DNA of 15,540 nt from Fimbriimonadaceae bacterium (lineage in GTDB: Bacteria; Armatimonadota; Fimbriimonadia; Fimbriimonadales; Fimbriimonadaceae): assembly GCA_020851885.1 (NCBI GenBank), contig JADZBW010000331.1:1-15540 (forward strand), in the 5' to 3' direction. The translations under genes were made by a program, and so were the position numbers. How positions within the stretch are numbered: the first letter of the stretch is position 1; each line of letters begins with the position of its first letter. This document shows, piece by piece, positions 1-7,094 of this stretch. The notes under the pieces were generated by a model. It was not told the DNA's origin and made no database searches. It saw nothing but the letters and a program-made list of their open reading frames with translations.

Positions 1-1
1 A

Positions 2-1048
2 ACGATTGTGTTCTGCTCGGGTATTCGCCACGCCGATGACGTTGCGGATCTCTTTCGTGCCCGGGGGCTGACTTGCGAGTCGGTGAATGGGTCGATGCCG
101 ATTCCAATACGTGAGGCGATCATGTCCCGATTCACGAGCGGCCAAACCCAGGTTCTGACGAATGTGGATATCGCCACGGAGGGATTCGACTTACCGGACG
201 TCTCTTGCGTGCTCATGCTTCGTCCGACTCAAAGTTGGGCGCTTTACACTCAGATGATCGGCCGTGGGCTGAGAGCGCTTCCAAACACGATCGACGGCTT
301 GGTGGACGCCGGCGCCAGAATCGAGGCGGTCCGAATCAGTGGCAAGCCTGACTGCATCGTGATCGACATCGTCGACAACGGTGAAAAGGTCGTCGTCCCG
401 AAGGAACCATGTTCGGAGAAGCCAAGCCTCGCTGCGGTCGTCGGTCTGCCTACTGAATTCGACCTGGAAGGGCACACCCTCGCCGAAGCGTTGGACAAGT
501 GGGAAGGGCTCGATGTGGCGGGAAGAGCGCTCATGTTTAGGCGTCCGACCAAGTTCGAAGACCTTGGGGCGACCCTTACCGCCGTCGATATCCTGGCTGA
601 GCTTTCGATGCCGGAGTCCGTTGCGCAAACGAGCCGAAACGCTTGGATGAGAATCGGAGACGGAGTCTATCTGCTTCCATGCGGGTCGGGAATCGGCGAG
701 CCCGAAAGAACCGCACGAATCGAATGCGATCCACTCGGCCGCTTCCACTTGCGATTCTCGATTGGAACGTCGTTTGAAGATTCTCCCAGCGAACTCGGGA
801 CCGACCTTGTCCGGGCGTTCCGGGTCGCCGATCGGCAAGTTCAAGAGCGTTGGCCGTTCAGCCGCGGATTTACCACGTCGAAGGGTCGTTGGCGAACTGA
901 ACCGATCACCGAATGGCAGAAGCATGAGCTAAGGGAGCTTGGGATCGAGCGCAATATCGTCGAGCTGGTGGAAACGGCCGGCCAAGCCTGGAATTTGATC
1001 GAACTGCATCGTCGCGGAAAGGGAGCAGCCCAACTCGCTACCGGTTAA
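2..1048 (+). CDS. Superfamily II DNA/RNA helicase, C-terminal part (RadD/YejH-like), truncated by window edge
   Basis: This is the C-terminal half of an ATP-dependent superfamily II helicase; the frame is already open at base 2 and the gene starts upstream of the window. The helicase C-terminal lobe is clear. A motif IV-like stretch TIVFCSG opens it, motif V TNVDIATEGFDLPD lies at about bases 158-199, and the motif VI arginine-finger block QMIGRGLR is at about 251-274. This arrangement is that of RadD/YejH-type and related helicases, which unwind or remodel nucleic acid in repair. The N-terminal Walker A and DEAD/DEAH motifs are outside the window. The last ~45 residues (W-x-T-E-x-I-T-E-W-Q-K-H-E-L followed by LGIE and a GQAWNLI-like end) resemble the small tail found after helicase cores in this group. 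Whether it is a repair helicase or part of a defence locus cannot be judged without the upstream sequence. Confidence 0.85.
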   Translation, partial: TIVFCSGIRHADDVADLFRARGLTCESVNGSMPIPIREAIMSRFTSGQTQVLTNVDIATEGFDLPDVSCVLMLRPTQSWALYTQMIGRGLRALPNTIDGLVDAGARIEAVRISGKPDCIVIDIVDNGEKVVVPKEPCSEKPSLAAVVGLPTEFDLEGHTLAEALDKWEGLDVAGRALMFRRPTKFEDLGATLTAVDILAELSMPESVAQTSRNAWMRIGDGVYLLPCGSGIGEPERTARIECDPLGRFHLRFSIGTSFEDSPSELGTDLVRAFRVADRQVQERWPFSRGFTTSKGRWRTEPITEWQKHELRELGIERNIVELVETAGQAWNLIELHRRGKGAAQLATG

Positions 1049-1060
1049 TTTACTTTCATC

Positions 1061-1089
1061 TTGGCGTTTGCCTGACTTTGTCGTATCCT
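1061..1089 (+). promoter_or_regulatory. Candidate sigma-70 type promoter with leaderless start
   Basis: TTGGCG (1061-1066) is followed after 17 bases by TATCCT (1084-1089). The hexamer ends 6 bases before the ATG at 1096, so transcription would begin at or within a base or two of the start codon. No Shine-Dalgarno sequence precedes that ATG, which agrees with a leaderless mRNA. The match was found by eye only. Confidence 0.45.
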
Positions 1090-1095
1090 ATTCGG

Positions 1096-1560
1096 ATGGC
1101 ACGTAAGGCTTCAATCGTGCTCCTTTTTGCATTGGTCTCTTTCCTCGGAATCGCTCAAGGCGGTTCGGTCACGGCCAGTGTAAGGGGAGGCTTCGAGTTT
1201 CTTGGTAATGATGGCAAGGGTTCCGGCACGATCGTTGGGGAGATCAAGCTCGGTAGCAAACCAACCGCCGACATCATGTTCGTTGTGAAGGACACGGGTG
1301 GCGCGACCCGGGAGGGGCTTGAGGAAGCGATCATATTCCTGAAGTCGGTCGCCAAACATACTCTGAAGGGGAACGTGATGACCGTCGTTGGCCTGGGCAC
1401 CTACCAAGGGGACTCCCGAACCGTCGAATTGACGATCACAGACTCACAAAAGGCGAATATTCGAGACACGGTGCGTGTTCGCGTGCTGAAGGGTTCGTTT
1501 GTCGAATACGACCACACCGCTTCGCTCGACGCCAAGGCCGTCACGGTGACCAAGGGTTAA
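1096..1560 (+). CDS. Small secreted protein of unknown function
   Basis: I do not recognise this 154-residue protein. The ATG at 1096 is preferred over the TTG at 1078 because it gives a clean signal peptide: a basic MARK start, a hydrophobic core LFALVSFLGIA, and a likely cleavage near QGG. The mature part of ~130 residues is predicted to be beta-rich, with many V/T/G alternations such as VTASVRGGFEF, GTIVGEIKLG and VMTVVGLGTY. It has one short helical stretch (REGLEEAIIFLKSVAKH) and no cysteines, transmembrane segment or lipobox. Four bases separate it from the downstream choice-of-anchor B gene, so the two are very likely co-transcribed and both exported. A carbohydrate- or matrix-related accessory role is possible but nothing in the sequence proves it. 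Confidence 0.7.
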   Translation: MARKASIVLLFALVSFLGIAQGGSVTASVRGGFEFLGNDGKGSGTIVGEIKLGSKPTADIMFVVKDTGGATREGLEEAIIFLKSVAKHTLKGNVMTVVGLGTYQGDSRTVELTITDSQKANIRDTVRVRVLKGSFVEYDHTASLDAKAVTVTKG

Positions 1561-1564
1561 GACC

Positions 1565-3163
1565 ATGAAGAAACTCAGATTTGCGTTGGCCGCGCTCATG
1601 GCCTTCACCGTCGTTGCGACCGCCTCCGCCCAATATCAGGCCAATTCCGTACGCCTGCTCAGCCAAATTCCGCTAACCGGTTTCCCGGGATCGCCTGGGA
1701 ATGGCAGCGGATGCGTCGGCTACACCTCACCGAGCGGCAAAGAGTACGCCATCATCGGCCTGAAGAACGGCAACGCCGTGGTGAATATCACGAACCCGTT
1801 CGTACCGGTCATTGTGGGCCACATCCCTGGCGTTCAATCGACTTGGCATGAGGTCTGCGTCCTTGGGGCCTATGCCTATGCATGCACTGAGGGTGGCCAG
1901 GGCGTTCAGATCATCGACCTGACCCAAGTCGACAATGGCGTCGTTTCATTGGCTGGAACATTGACGATTGGCGGCCTTTCGCGCGGCCATACCGTTCAGG
2001 CGATGCCAACCAGCAACCTCCTGTTTGTCCATGGCGGCGATATCAACGGTCTCCGCGCTTATGACTGCACGAACCCAACCGCTCCGGTTTCGGTAGGAAG
2101 TTGGACGGGCAAATACGTTCACGATGCCCAGTTCGTCAAATACACTTCTGGACCGTATGCCGGTAAAGAAATCTGCTTCGCGTGCTGCGCCAATGGCTCG
2201 AATGGCGGCCTTTACATCATCGATGTCACCACGACGGTCAATGGCCAGGGCCAACACGTTCCGGCAATGCAGACCCTTGGGTTCCTCCATTACTTCCCGA
2301 CCGGGGTGGACAACTTCTATTGCCACAGCGGTTCGTTGACTCCAGATAGGAAGTTCTTTCTGATCAACGACGAATTCGATGAGAGCAACAGCCTTGTCCC
2401 GAACTGCACCACCCACATCGTGAATGTCGAAAACCTCGCTGCCCCGACCTATGTCAACAAGTTCGTGAATCCGATCAATGTGATCGACCACAACTCGATT
2501 GTTCAAGACAACTTCCTTATGCTCGCCGCCTATCGGGGCGGGTTGCGCGTATATGACATTGCAAATACCCCGACGATCACCGAGGTTGGCTTCTTCGACA
2601 CCTTTCCGACCGGTGACGGTTTCGCATACGAAGGCGCATGGGGAACCTGGACCGGCTATGCAAGCGGCAACGTAATCATCTCCGACATCAATCGCGGCCT
2701 GTTCGTGGTCGATCCGTCCGAAGCCATGGGATTCGGCGCCCCGATCGTCGGCGTGGCCCATGTCGGCACTTCAGGCGAGGGTGATGGCGTCAAGAGCCTT
2801 CGTAAGGACGATGGCCAAGAGTTCACGATCTTTACCCGGTCAGGCAAAGGGGACATGATCGCTACCCTTCAAACGGCTGCCGCAACCAAGACGAAACTCG
2901 ATGTTGCCATGAGGGCGCGCTCTGCCGCAGGACCACTCGATCGCGTGATCCTCCAAGTTAAGAACCAGACGACGGGTCTCTTCGAGTCGATCGGAACGTG
3001 GGATATGACCACGACCGAAGCGCTTTACGAAGTAACCGATTTGGATGGAACGAAGTACATCGCAACGGATGGGACGATCGTGATCAAGATGCAATTGAGA
3101 TCGACGAACCAGTCAGGAGTGAAGGTCTTCGCCGACATGCTTCGTGCAAAAGCCCACGGCTAG
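1565..3163 (+). CDS. Choice-of-anchor B family secreted protein (LVIVD repeats)
   Basis: This 532-residue exported protein has an N-terminal signal peptide MKKLRFALAALMAFTVVATASA. Residues ~25-395 carry repeated beta-propeller-like units of the LVIVD type, for example AVVNITNPFVPVIVGHI, VQIIDLTQVDNG, LRAYDCTNPTAPVSVGSW, LRVYDIANTPTITEVGFF and GLFVVDPSEAMGFGAPIVG. These are typical of the choice-of-anchor B family, whose members are found on or outside the cell. Scattered His/Asp residues (STWHEV, RGHTVQ, YVHDAQF, CHSG, IDHNS) recur at similar places in the repeats and may bind a metal. In this family the C-terminus usually carries a variable surface anchor. Here the last ~130 residues form a beta-rich domain with no LPXTG, PEP-CTERM or type IX signal that I can see. 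The ATG is 4 bases after the previous stop, with AAGGG a little upstream. Ligand and activity are unknown. Confidence 0.85.
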   Translation: MKKLRFALAALMAFTVVATASAQYQANSVRLLSQIPLTGFPGSPGNGSGCVGYTSPSGKEYAIIGLKNGNAVVNITNPFVPVIVGHIPGVQSTWHEVCVLGAYAYACTEGGQGVQIIDLTQVDNGVVSLAGTLTIGGLSRGHTVQAMPTSNLLFVHGGDINGLRAYDCTNPTAPVSVGSWTGKYVHDAQFVKYTSGPYAGKEICFACCANGSNGGLYIIDVTTTVNGQGQHVPAMQTLGFLHYFPTGVDNFYCHSGSLTPDRKFFLINDEFDESNSLVPNCTTHIVNVENLAAPTYVNKFVNPINVIDHNSIVQDNFLMLAAYRGGLRVYDIANTPTITEVGFFDTFPTGDGFAYEGAWGTWTGYASGNVIISDINRGLFVVDPSEAMGFGAPIVGVAHVGTSGEGDGVKSLRKDDGQEFTIFTRSGKGDMIATLQTAAATKTKLDVAMRARSAAGPLDRVILQVKNQTTGLFESIGTWDMTTTEALYEVTDLDGTKYIATDGTIVIKMQLRSTNQSGVKVFADMLRAKAHG

Positions 3164-3182
3164 CATCGGACACTCGATCACG

Positions 3183-3218
3183 ACGGGGGGCTTGATCCAC
3201 TTGGATCGGGCCCCCCGT
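3183..3218. terminator. Strong hairpin between convergent genes (terminator-like)
   Basis: A 9-bp outer stem ACGGGGGGC (3183-3191) pairs with GCCCCCCGT (3210-3218), and an inner 5-bp stem GATCC/GGATC encloses the tetraloop ACTT. It starts 20 bases past the choice-of-anchor B stop and ends 9 bases before the esterase stop, so it sits where a bidirectional terminator is expected. There is no T-run on either side, so intrinsic termination may be weak; it could equally act as an mRNA 3' end stabiliser. Confidence 0.65.
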
Positions 3219-3227
3219 TGCTTGGGA

Positions 3228-3965
3228 TTAGAAATCTAGATTGCGACGATGAAACAGGAGCCCTTCCTGAACGTGTCGATCCCAGTATCCCCATTCATGT
3301 GATCCGGGAAATTCTTCGTATTCATGATCGATTCCGTGTTCGGCAAGGTGCCGATGGAAGTCCCGATTGGCATCGAGCAAGAAGTCGTCGGTTCCGCAGT
3401 CGAACCGCATTTTCGGTAAGAGTCGACCCTCGATGCCCGTCGACAGGGCATAAAGGTCATTGGGTCCCCCTTCGGGACTTGGGCCGAAGATCCGCTCCAT
3501 TTCTCGATTGAATTCATCCTCACGGTTAGGAGGCCAATGCCCCATTTGCAGGGCGCCAGAATGGGAAGCCGCCGATTGGAACCTCTCGGGGAATCGGAGG
3601 GCGATTTTGAACGCGCCGTAACCTCCCATGGAGAGTCCACTGACGCACCAAGGGCCGTTGGTTGGAAAGGTCTTTTCGAGGTAGTCAGGAAGTTCGGCTC
3701 CGATCGCTTGCAAGTAGGCGTAACCCTGTTCCGCATCGGTATACCAGCCTCGGCCACCATCGGGCATGACTACGATGAGCGGCAGACCATCGACGTATCG
3801 TTCGATGGAAGTTCGCCGCATCCAGATCGACTGATCATCGCTGAGTCCATGCAGAAGGAACATCACGTTGAAAGGTCCAGGGAGGCTGGGGTCGGGAAGG
3901 AGGATCTCCGCTTGCGTGTGCTTCTGCAGGGCTGGCGACAAGTAGCGATAGGTGAGGTGAGGCAC
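3228..3965 (-). CDS. Esterase family alpha/beta hydrolase (putative esterase, EstA/EsteraseD-like)
   Basis: This 245-residue cytoplasmic alpha/beta hydrolase belongs to the PF00756-type esterases (tributyrin esterase and S-formylglutathione hydrolase relatives), which cleave short acyl or aryl esters. The nucleophile elbow is G-L-S-M-G with Ser112. The oxyanion region is FLLHG (36-40). The acid is Asp193 or Asp194 in CGTDD, and the catalytic His223 lies in PGSHEWGYWDRH. Length and motif order fit the family. There is no signal peptide. The start is GTG at 3965: an in-frame TAG lies 15 bases upstream and no earlier start is possible. A -10-like TAGAAT overlaps that stop, so the mRNA may be leaderless. 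It is divergent from the sugar-binding protein gene. A role in removing acyl groups from imported glycans would fit this context, but that is inference. Confidence 0.85.
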   Translation of the reverse strand: MPHLTYRYLSPALQKHTQAEILLPDPSLPGPFNVMFLLHGLSDDQSIWMRRTSIERYVDGLPLIVVMPDGGRGWYTDAEQGYAYLQAIGAELPDYLEKTFPTNGPWCVSGLSMGGYGAFKIALRFPERFQSAASHSGALQMGHWPPNREDEFNREMERIFGPSPEGGPNDLYALSTGIEGRLLPKMRFDCGTDDFLLDANRDFHRHLAEHGIDHEYEEFPGSHEWGYWDRHVQEGLLFHRRNLDF

Positions 3966-3974
3966 GTTCGCTCG

Positions 3975-4004
3975 ATTCTATACCACCCTTGGGCCGACCG
4001 TCAC
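3975..4004 (-). promoter_or_regulatory. Candidate promoter of the esterase gene
   Basis: On the minus strand GTGACG (4004-3999) is followed after 18 bases by TAGAAT (3980-3975). The predicted transcription start falls 2-3 bases before the GTG start codon at 3965. Found by eye; the -35 match is only moderate. Confidence 0.4.
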
Positions 4005-4060
4005 CAGTTCGCATGGAACCGTAATTTGCTCCTTCAAGCAGTTTGTTGGTCTGGGAACGG

Positions 4061-4088
4061 TTTACAATCCCCAAGTTACCGCTACAAT
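4061..4088 (+). promoter_or_regulatory. Candidate promoter of the sugar-transporter operon
   Basis: TTTACA (4061-4066), 16 bases, then TACAAT (4083-4088): close to the sigma-70 consensus in both hexamers. Transcription would start near 4095 and give a leader of about 75 bases before the ATG at 4169, with the overlapping palindromes at 4096-4116 right at the start site. Confidence 0.6.
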
Positions 4089-4095
4089 TGCATCG

Positions 4096-4116
4096 GTTCG
4101 AGATTCGAACGTTCAA
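4096..4116. promoter_or_regulatory. Overlapping palindromes at the transcription start (candidate operator)
   Basis: Two dyads overlap. One is a perfect 6-3-6 repeat, GTTCGA-GAT-TCGAAC (4096-4110). The other is a near-perfect dyad, TTCGAACGTTCAA (4104-4116), centred on AACGTT with six of seven pairs matching. A central CG within AACGTT is typical of operators of LacI-family sugar repressors such as RbsR/PurR. The position just downstream of the predicted start site suits repression of the sugar transporter. No regulator gene lies in the window, and an mRNA hairpin is an alternative reading. Confidence 0.4.
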
Positions 4117-4168
4117 GATTGAGAAACCCAGGGTAGAGGACGTTTGGATCGATTTGGGAGGAACGAAG

Positions 4169-5206
4169 ATGACCACCAAGACATTGGCATGGCTGTTCAT
4201 AGGGATGACGCTCGCGATGGCGGGTTGCAAAGGTGACGCGTCAGGCACGACGACGGGCGGCGGCACTGCAACTCCGGAAACGGCAGGAACGACGGGCGGC
4301 CAATCCGGCAAGAAACTGACCTTGGCGGTCATTCCCAAGGGCACGACTCACGAATTTTGGAAATCCGTCCATGCCGGAGCCCAACAAGCGGCCGACGAAC
4401 TGGGCATCGAGATTATCTGGAAGGGCCCGTTGAAGGAGGACGATCGGGACAGCCAAATCAAGGTTGTCGAGGACTTCACGACGCAAGGCGTCGATGGAAT
4501 TCTTTTGGCGCCGCTCGACGACACGGCGCTCAAAGTCCCGGTCGAGAACGCCAAGAAATCCGGAATTCCAGTATTGATCTTTGACTCCGACCTGAAGGAC
4601 ACCGATGTCGTCAGCTTCGTCGCCACCGATAACGAGAAAGGCGGAAGCATGGCGGGCGATGAACTCGCGCGGCTCCTCGGAGGAAAAGGCAACGTCGTCA
4701 TGCTTCGCTATCAGGAAGGTTCTGCCAGCACCGCATTCCGTGAAAAGGGATTCCTCTCGGCAATGGCAAAGAACTCCGGCATCAAAGTGGTCAGTGAGAA
4801 TCGCTATGCCGGAGCCACCGTCGAATCGGCCCAAACCGAGGCTGAGAATCTCCTTTCCGGGCTCAAGAAGCCGGATGGAAGTCTTGGTGTGGATGGCATC
4901 TACTGCCCCAATGAGAGTTCGACCTTTGGCATGCTTCGCGTCCTCCAGGACAACGGTTGGGCGGGCAAAGTCAAATTTGTCGGGTTCGATGCTTCACCGA
5001 AGCTCGTCGAGGGCCTGACTGCGGGCCAAATCAACGGGCTACTTCTGCAGAACCCACGCAAGATGGGCTACGAAGGCGTGAAGACGATGGTCGATTACCT
5101 CGGCAAGAAAGCGGTCGCCAAGCGCATCGATACGGGTGCGACCCTCGTGACAAAGGAGAATATGGCCCAACCGGAAGTTGCGAAGCTGCTGGAGGTCCCC
5201 AAGTAG
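4169..5206 (+). CDS. Sugar ABC transporter substrate-binding lipoprotein (RbsB-like)
   Basis: This 345-residue solute-binding protein of the type I periplasmic family (Peripla_BP_4) captures a sugar and delivers it to an RbsC-type permease. The ATG at 4169 is chosen because GGGAGGA lies 6 bases upstream and because it yields a lipoprotein signal: a short basic start, a hydrophobic segment LAWLFIGMTLAM, and the lipid-attachment Cys20 in AMAGC. A Gly/Thr/Ser-rich linker spans ~24-47. The first lobe begins KLTLAVIPKGTTHEFWKSVH (49-68), the classic RbsB opening. VDGILLAPLD (108-117), SGIPVLIFDSDL (131-142), VSFVATDN (148-155) and VKFVGFDASP (268-277) are further family blocks; Trp64 and Asp139 are likely sugar contacts. 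The sugar cannot be read from sequence. The permease gene starts 4 bases later. Confidence 0.9.
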   Translation: MTTKTLAWLFIGMTLAMAGCKGDASGTTTGGGTATPETAGTTGGQSGKKLTLAVIPKGTTHEFWKSVHAGAQQAADELGIEIIWKGPLKEDDRDSQIKVVEDFTTQGVDGILLAPLDDTALKVPVENAKKSGIPVLIFDSDLKDTDVVSFVATDNEKGGSMAGDELARLLGGKGNVVMLRYQEGSASTAFREKGFLSAMAKNSGIKVVSENRYAGATVESAQTEAENLLSGLKKPDGSLGVDGIYCPNESSTFGMLRVLQDNGWAGKVKFVGFDASPKLVEGLTAGQINGLLLQNPRKMGYEGVKTMVDYLGKKAVAKRIDTGATLVTKENMAQPEVAKLLEVPK

Positions 5207-5210
5207 GGGA
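5196..5210 (+). other. Small hairpin spanning the binding-protein/permease junction
   Basis: TCCCC (5196-5200) can pair with GGGGA (5206-5210) around the loop AAGTA, which contains part of the stop codon. The hairpin lies between the SD-like GGAGG (5191-5195) and the ATG at 5211, so it could tune permease translation relative to the binding protein. The stem is only 5 bp, so this is a weak call. Confidence 0.25.
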
Positions 5211-6185
5211 ATGGACTCGGTGAAGTTGCGCGCCCTTGCGGGCACCCTTGGCCTTCTGGGCGCGTTGCTCGCCATCTTCTTCATCTTTGGACTCCTGCTT
5301 TCCATGCAGGACAAGAGCGGCTTTCTGACGGTCCGCAATATCGAGACGATTCTCCGACAATCGGCGCCGGTTTGTTTTGCTTCCTTGGGGATGACGCTCG
5401 TGATCATCTCGGCTGGGATCGACCTTTCCGTCGGATCCGTCGTCGCCTTCGTCTCGGTGGCCGTCGCATGGTGCCTGCGCGAATCCTACGCACCGGTCCT
5501 CGCGCTCACGATCGGCGTCCTGGCCGGTGGTGTTTTCGGACTTCTGAACGGCATTTTGGTGACCCGTCTCAGGGTGGGTCCCTTCATCGTTACTTTGGCA
5601 ACAATGCTGGTTGCCCGTGGCGCGGCGAAGGGCCTGGCGGCGGAGAAGAAGATCGATGCTCCCATGTCTTGGCTGAACGATCTTCTCGCGGTTCTTGGGC
5701 CAAGCGAGCGATGGCGGATCTTCCCATACGGCGTTTGGCTGATGATCGCCCTTGCTTTCCTCGCACATTGGCTGCTGACGGCGACGAGGTTTGGCCGCTA
5801 TGTGGTCGCCGTGGGGTCCAACGAAAGGGCTGCCCATTACAGCGGTATCGGAGTGGATCGCGTCAAACTCCTCGTCTACCTCCTCATGGGGCTGTTCGCG
5901 GGATTTGCTGGTGTCATGATGTTCGCCCGACTCTCGGTTGGCGATCCCACCACGGCTCAGGGATTTGAACTCAGCGTTATCGCGGCCGTGGTGATCGGCG
6001 GCGCCTCCCTCTCGGGTGGGCACGGCTCGATCTTGGGCGCGATCCTCGGTGCGCTCATTATGGCGACCATCAACGCGGGTTGCTCCCAATTGGGCCTGTC
6101 CAATTGGATTCAAGAAATGATCACCGGCGGGATCATCGTCACCTCGGTCATGCTGGATCGGTTGCGGGTACGCCGCGTAGCCTAG
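5211..6185 (+). CDS. Sugar ABC transporter permease (RbsC family)
   Basis: This 324-residue polytopic inner-membrane protein of the BPD_transp_2 family forms the channel of ribose/galactose/autoinducer-2-type importers. About eight to ten hydrophobic segments are visible, beginning with LGLLGALLAIFFIFGLLL near the N-terminus. Family signatures are present: SAGIDLSVGSVVA in the first third, VGPFIVTLATM, ATRFGRYVVAVGSNERAAHYSGI (the cytoplasmic coupling region) and GGASLSGGHGSILGAILGALIM in the C-terminal third. ATG 5211 follows the binding-protein stop by 4 bases; a second in-frame GTG at 5220 is possible. No ATP-binding gene accompanies the pair, although in this family it usually lies between or before them. 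An ATPase must therefore come from another locus. The stop TAG overlaps that of convergent folE2 within CTAG. Confidence 0.9.
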   Translation: MDSVKLRALAGTLGLLGALLAIFFIFGLLLSMQDKSGFLTVRNIETILRQSAPVCFASLGMTLVIISAGIDLSVGSVVAFVSVAVAWCLRESYAPVLALTIGVLAGGVFGLLNGILVTRLRVGPFIVTLATMLVARGAAKGLAAEKKIDAPMSWLNDLLAVLGPSERWRIFPYGVWLMIALAFLAHWLLTATRFGRYVVAVGSNERAAHYSGIGVDRVKLLVYLLMGLFAGFAGVMMFARLSVGDPTTAQGFELSVIAAVVIGGASLSGGHGSILGAILGALIMATINAGCSQLGLSNWIQEMITGGIIVTSVMLDRLRVRRVA

Positions 6186-6979
6186 GCTTTTTCGCGCTTG
6201 AGATAGGCGTAGGCGTTATGGTCGTGGATTGACTCGTGGTTTTCCACCTCGATCTCGTAGGCTTTCACCCTCGGGTCCTTGTCAAAGGCCATCGCCACTT
6301 CTCGCACCATGTCTTCCACGAACCGAGGGTTCTGGTAAGCCTGCTCGGTCACAAATTTCTCATCTGGGCGCTTGAGTAGCGGATACAACTGGGCCGAGCC
6401 GCAAGCTTCGATCATATCGATCACGTCTTCCAGCCAAAGCTTGCTTCCGTTTGGCTTGACGCGCACCGTCACGTAGCCACGCTGATTATGCGCACCAAAC
6501 TCGCTGATCTCTTTGCTGCACGGGCAAAGAGTGGTCACGGGAACGGTGAGGAGCAGTTCGAAGCAGTCTTTGGCTCCGCCCCAGGCGGAGAAACCGCAAT
6601 CATAGGCCATCATTCCGGCTTTGCCCGTCACCGGCGCCGCTTTCTCGCGAAACAGCTTGAAAGTCACTTCGAGGTGGGCCGTCTCGGCATGAAGTTTCTC
6701 TCGAAGCTTAGCGAGGATGTGGGGGATGGTCTCAACACTGAGGTCGTGATTGTGCTCGGCCAAGACCTCGAGGAATCGGCTCATGTGCGTTCCCTTGAAC
6801 TGATGGGGAAGGTCGACGGTCAGGGTGAAGATGCCATGAGTGTGCTGAGGGCCGTTGTCTCGCTCGCGAACAAACATCGGATATTTGACGTTTCGAACAC
6901 CCACACGATCGATTGCGATGTTTCGCTTATCCTGCGTGCTTTGGATGTCGACAAGGGCTTGAGTAGATACGTCGTTCAT
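6182..6979 (-). CDS. folE2: GTP cyclohydrolase FolE2 (type IB)
   Basis: This 265-residue cytoplasmic enzyme converts GTP to 7,8-dihydroneopterin triphosphate, the entry step to tetrahydrofolate and, in many bacteria, queuosine. It is the type IB enzyme, which accepts metals other than zinc. Family blocks are complete: VGVRNVKYP (26-34), FKGTHMSRFLE (61-71), TTLCPCSKEISEFGAHNQRG (149-168) with the conserved metal-binding Cys152/Cys154 region, and ENHESIHDHNAYA (247-259) near the C-terminus. Length matches the family (~260-300). The start is ATG 6979 with only a weak GAAGAA in front. The leader contains an 8-bp inverted repeat (6999-7021), a possible control element; in other bacteria folE2 is often under Zur. 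Its 3' end overlaps the permease gene by 4 bp. Confidence 0.93.
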   Translation of the reverse strand: MNDVSTQALVDIQSTQDKRNIAIDRVGVRNVKYPMFVRERDNGPQHTHGIFTLTVDLPHQFKGTHMSRFLEVLAEHNHDLSVETIPHILAKLREKLHAETAHLEVTFKLFREKAAPVTGKAGMMAYDCGFSAWGGAKDCFELLLTVPVTTLCPCSKEISEFGAHNQRGYVTVRVKPNGSKLWLEDVIDMIEACGSAQLYPLLKRPDEKFVTEQAYQNPRFVEDMVREVAMAFDKDPRVKAYEIEVENHESIHDHNAYAYLKREKA

Positions 6980-6998
6980 GGGTTTGTTCTTCGATGCA

Positions 6999-7021
6999 GA
7001 ATCCGTTGTTACTACGGATTC
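6999..7021 (-). promoter_or_regulatory. Perfect inverted repeat in the folE2 leader
   Basis: On the plus strand GAATCCGT (6999-7006), a 7-base loop, then ACGGATTC (7014-7021). It lies 20-42 bases upstream of the folE2 start and downstream of the predicted -10, so it would form an 8-bp hairpin in the mRNA or serve as a repressor site. It does not look like a preQ1 or THF riboswitch. Confidence 0.4.
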
Positions 7022-7048
7022 CGGGCGGGCATGTTGCAGTTCGGTGGG

Positions 7049-7056
7049 CCTATAGT
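7049..7056. promoter_or_regulatory. Candidate shared -10 region for divergent folE2 and the caspase-like gene
   Basis: CCTATAGT reads TATAGT on the plus strand (7051-7056) and TATAGG on the minus strand (7054-7049), around the palindrome CTATAG. On the minus strand a GTGACG (7076-7071) sits 16 bases upstream, giving a usable promoter for folE2. On the plus strand no good -35 is visible. Candidate only. Confidence 0.3.
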
Positions 7057-7094
7057 TTCCCTCACTTTGGCGTCACCATAAGGGATAGTTTTCG

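Noticed and set aside
1946..2761. Minus-strand frame of 271 codons opposite the choice-of-anchor B gene
   Set aside because: Antisense shadow of a confidently identified secreted protein; no family motif and no ribosome site.
4043..4168. TTG start at 4043 for the sugar-binding protein
   Set aside because: It lies upstream of the predicted promoter and would bury the lipoprotein signal; ATG 4169 has a strong GGGAGGA and a proper lipobox.
5031..6113. Minus-strand frame of 360 codons opposite the permease
   Set aside because: The translation is rich in Arg, Asp, His and Gln with no fold-like pattern, and it lies wholly antisense to a clear RbsC permease; it is a codon-bias shadow.
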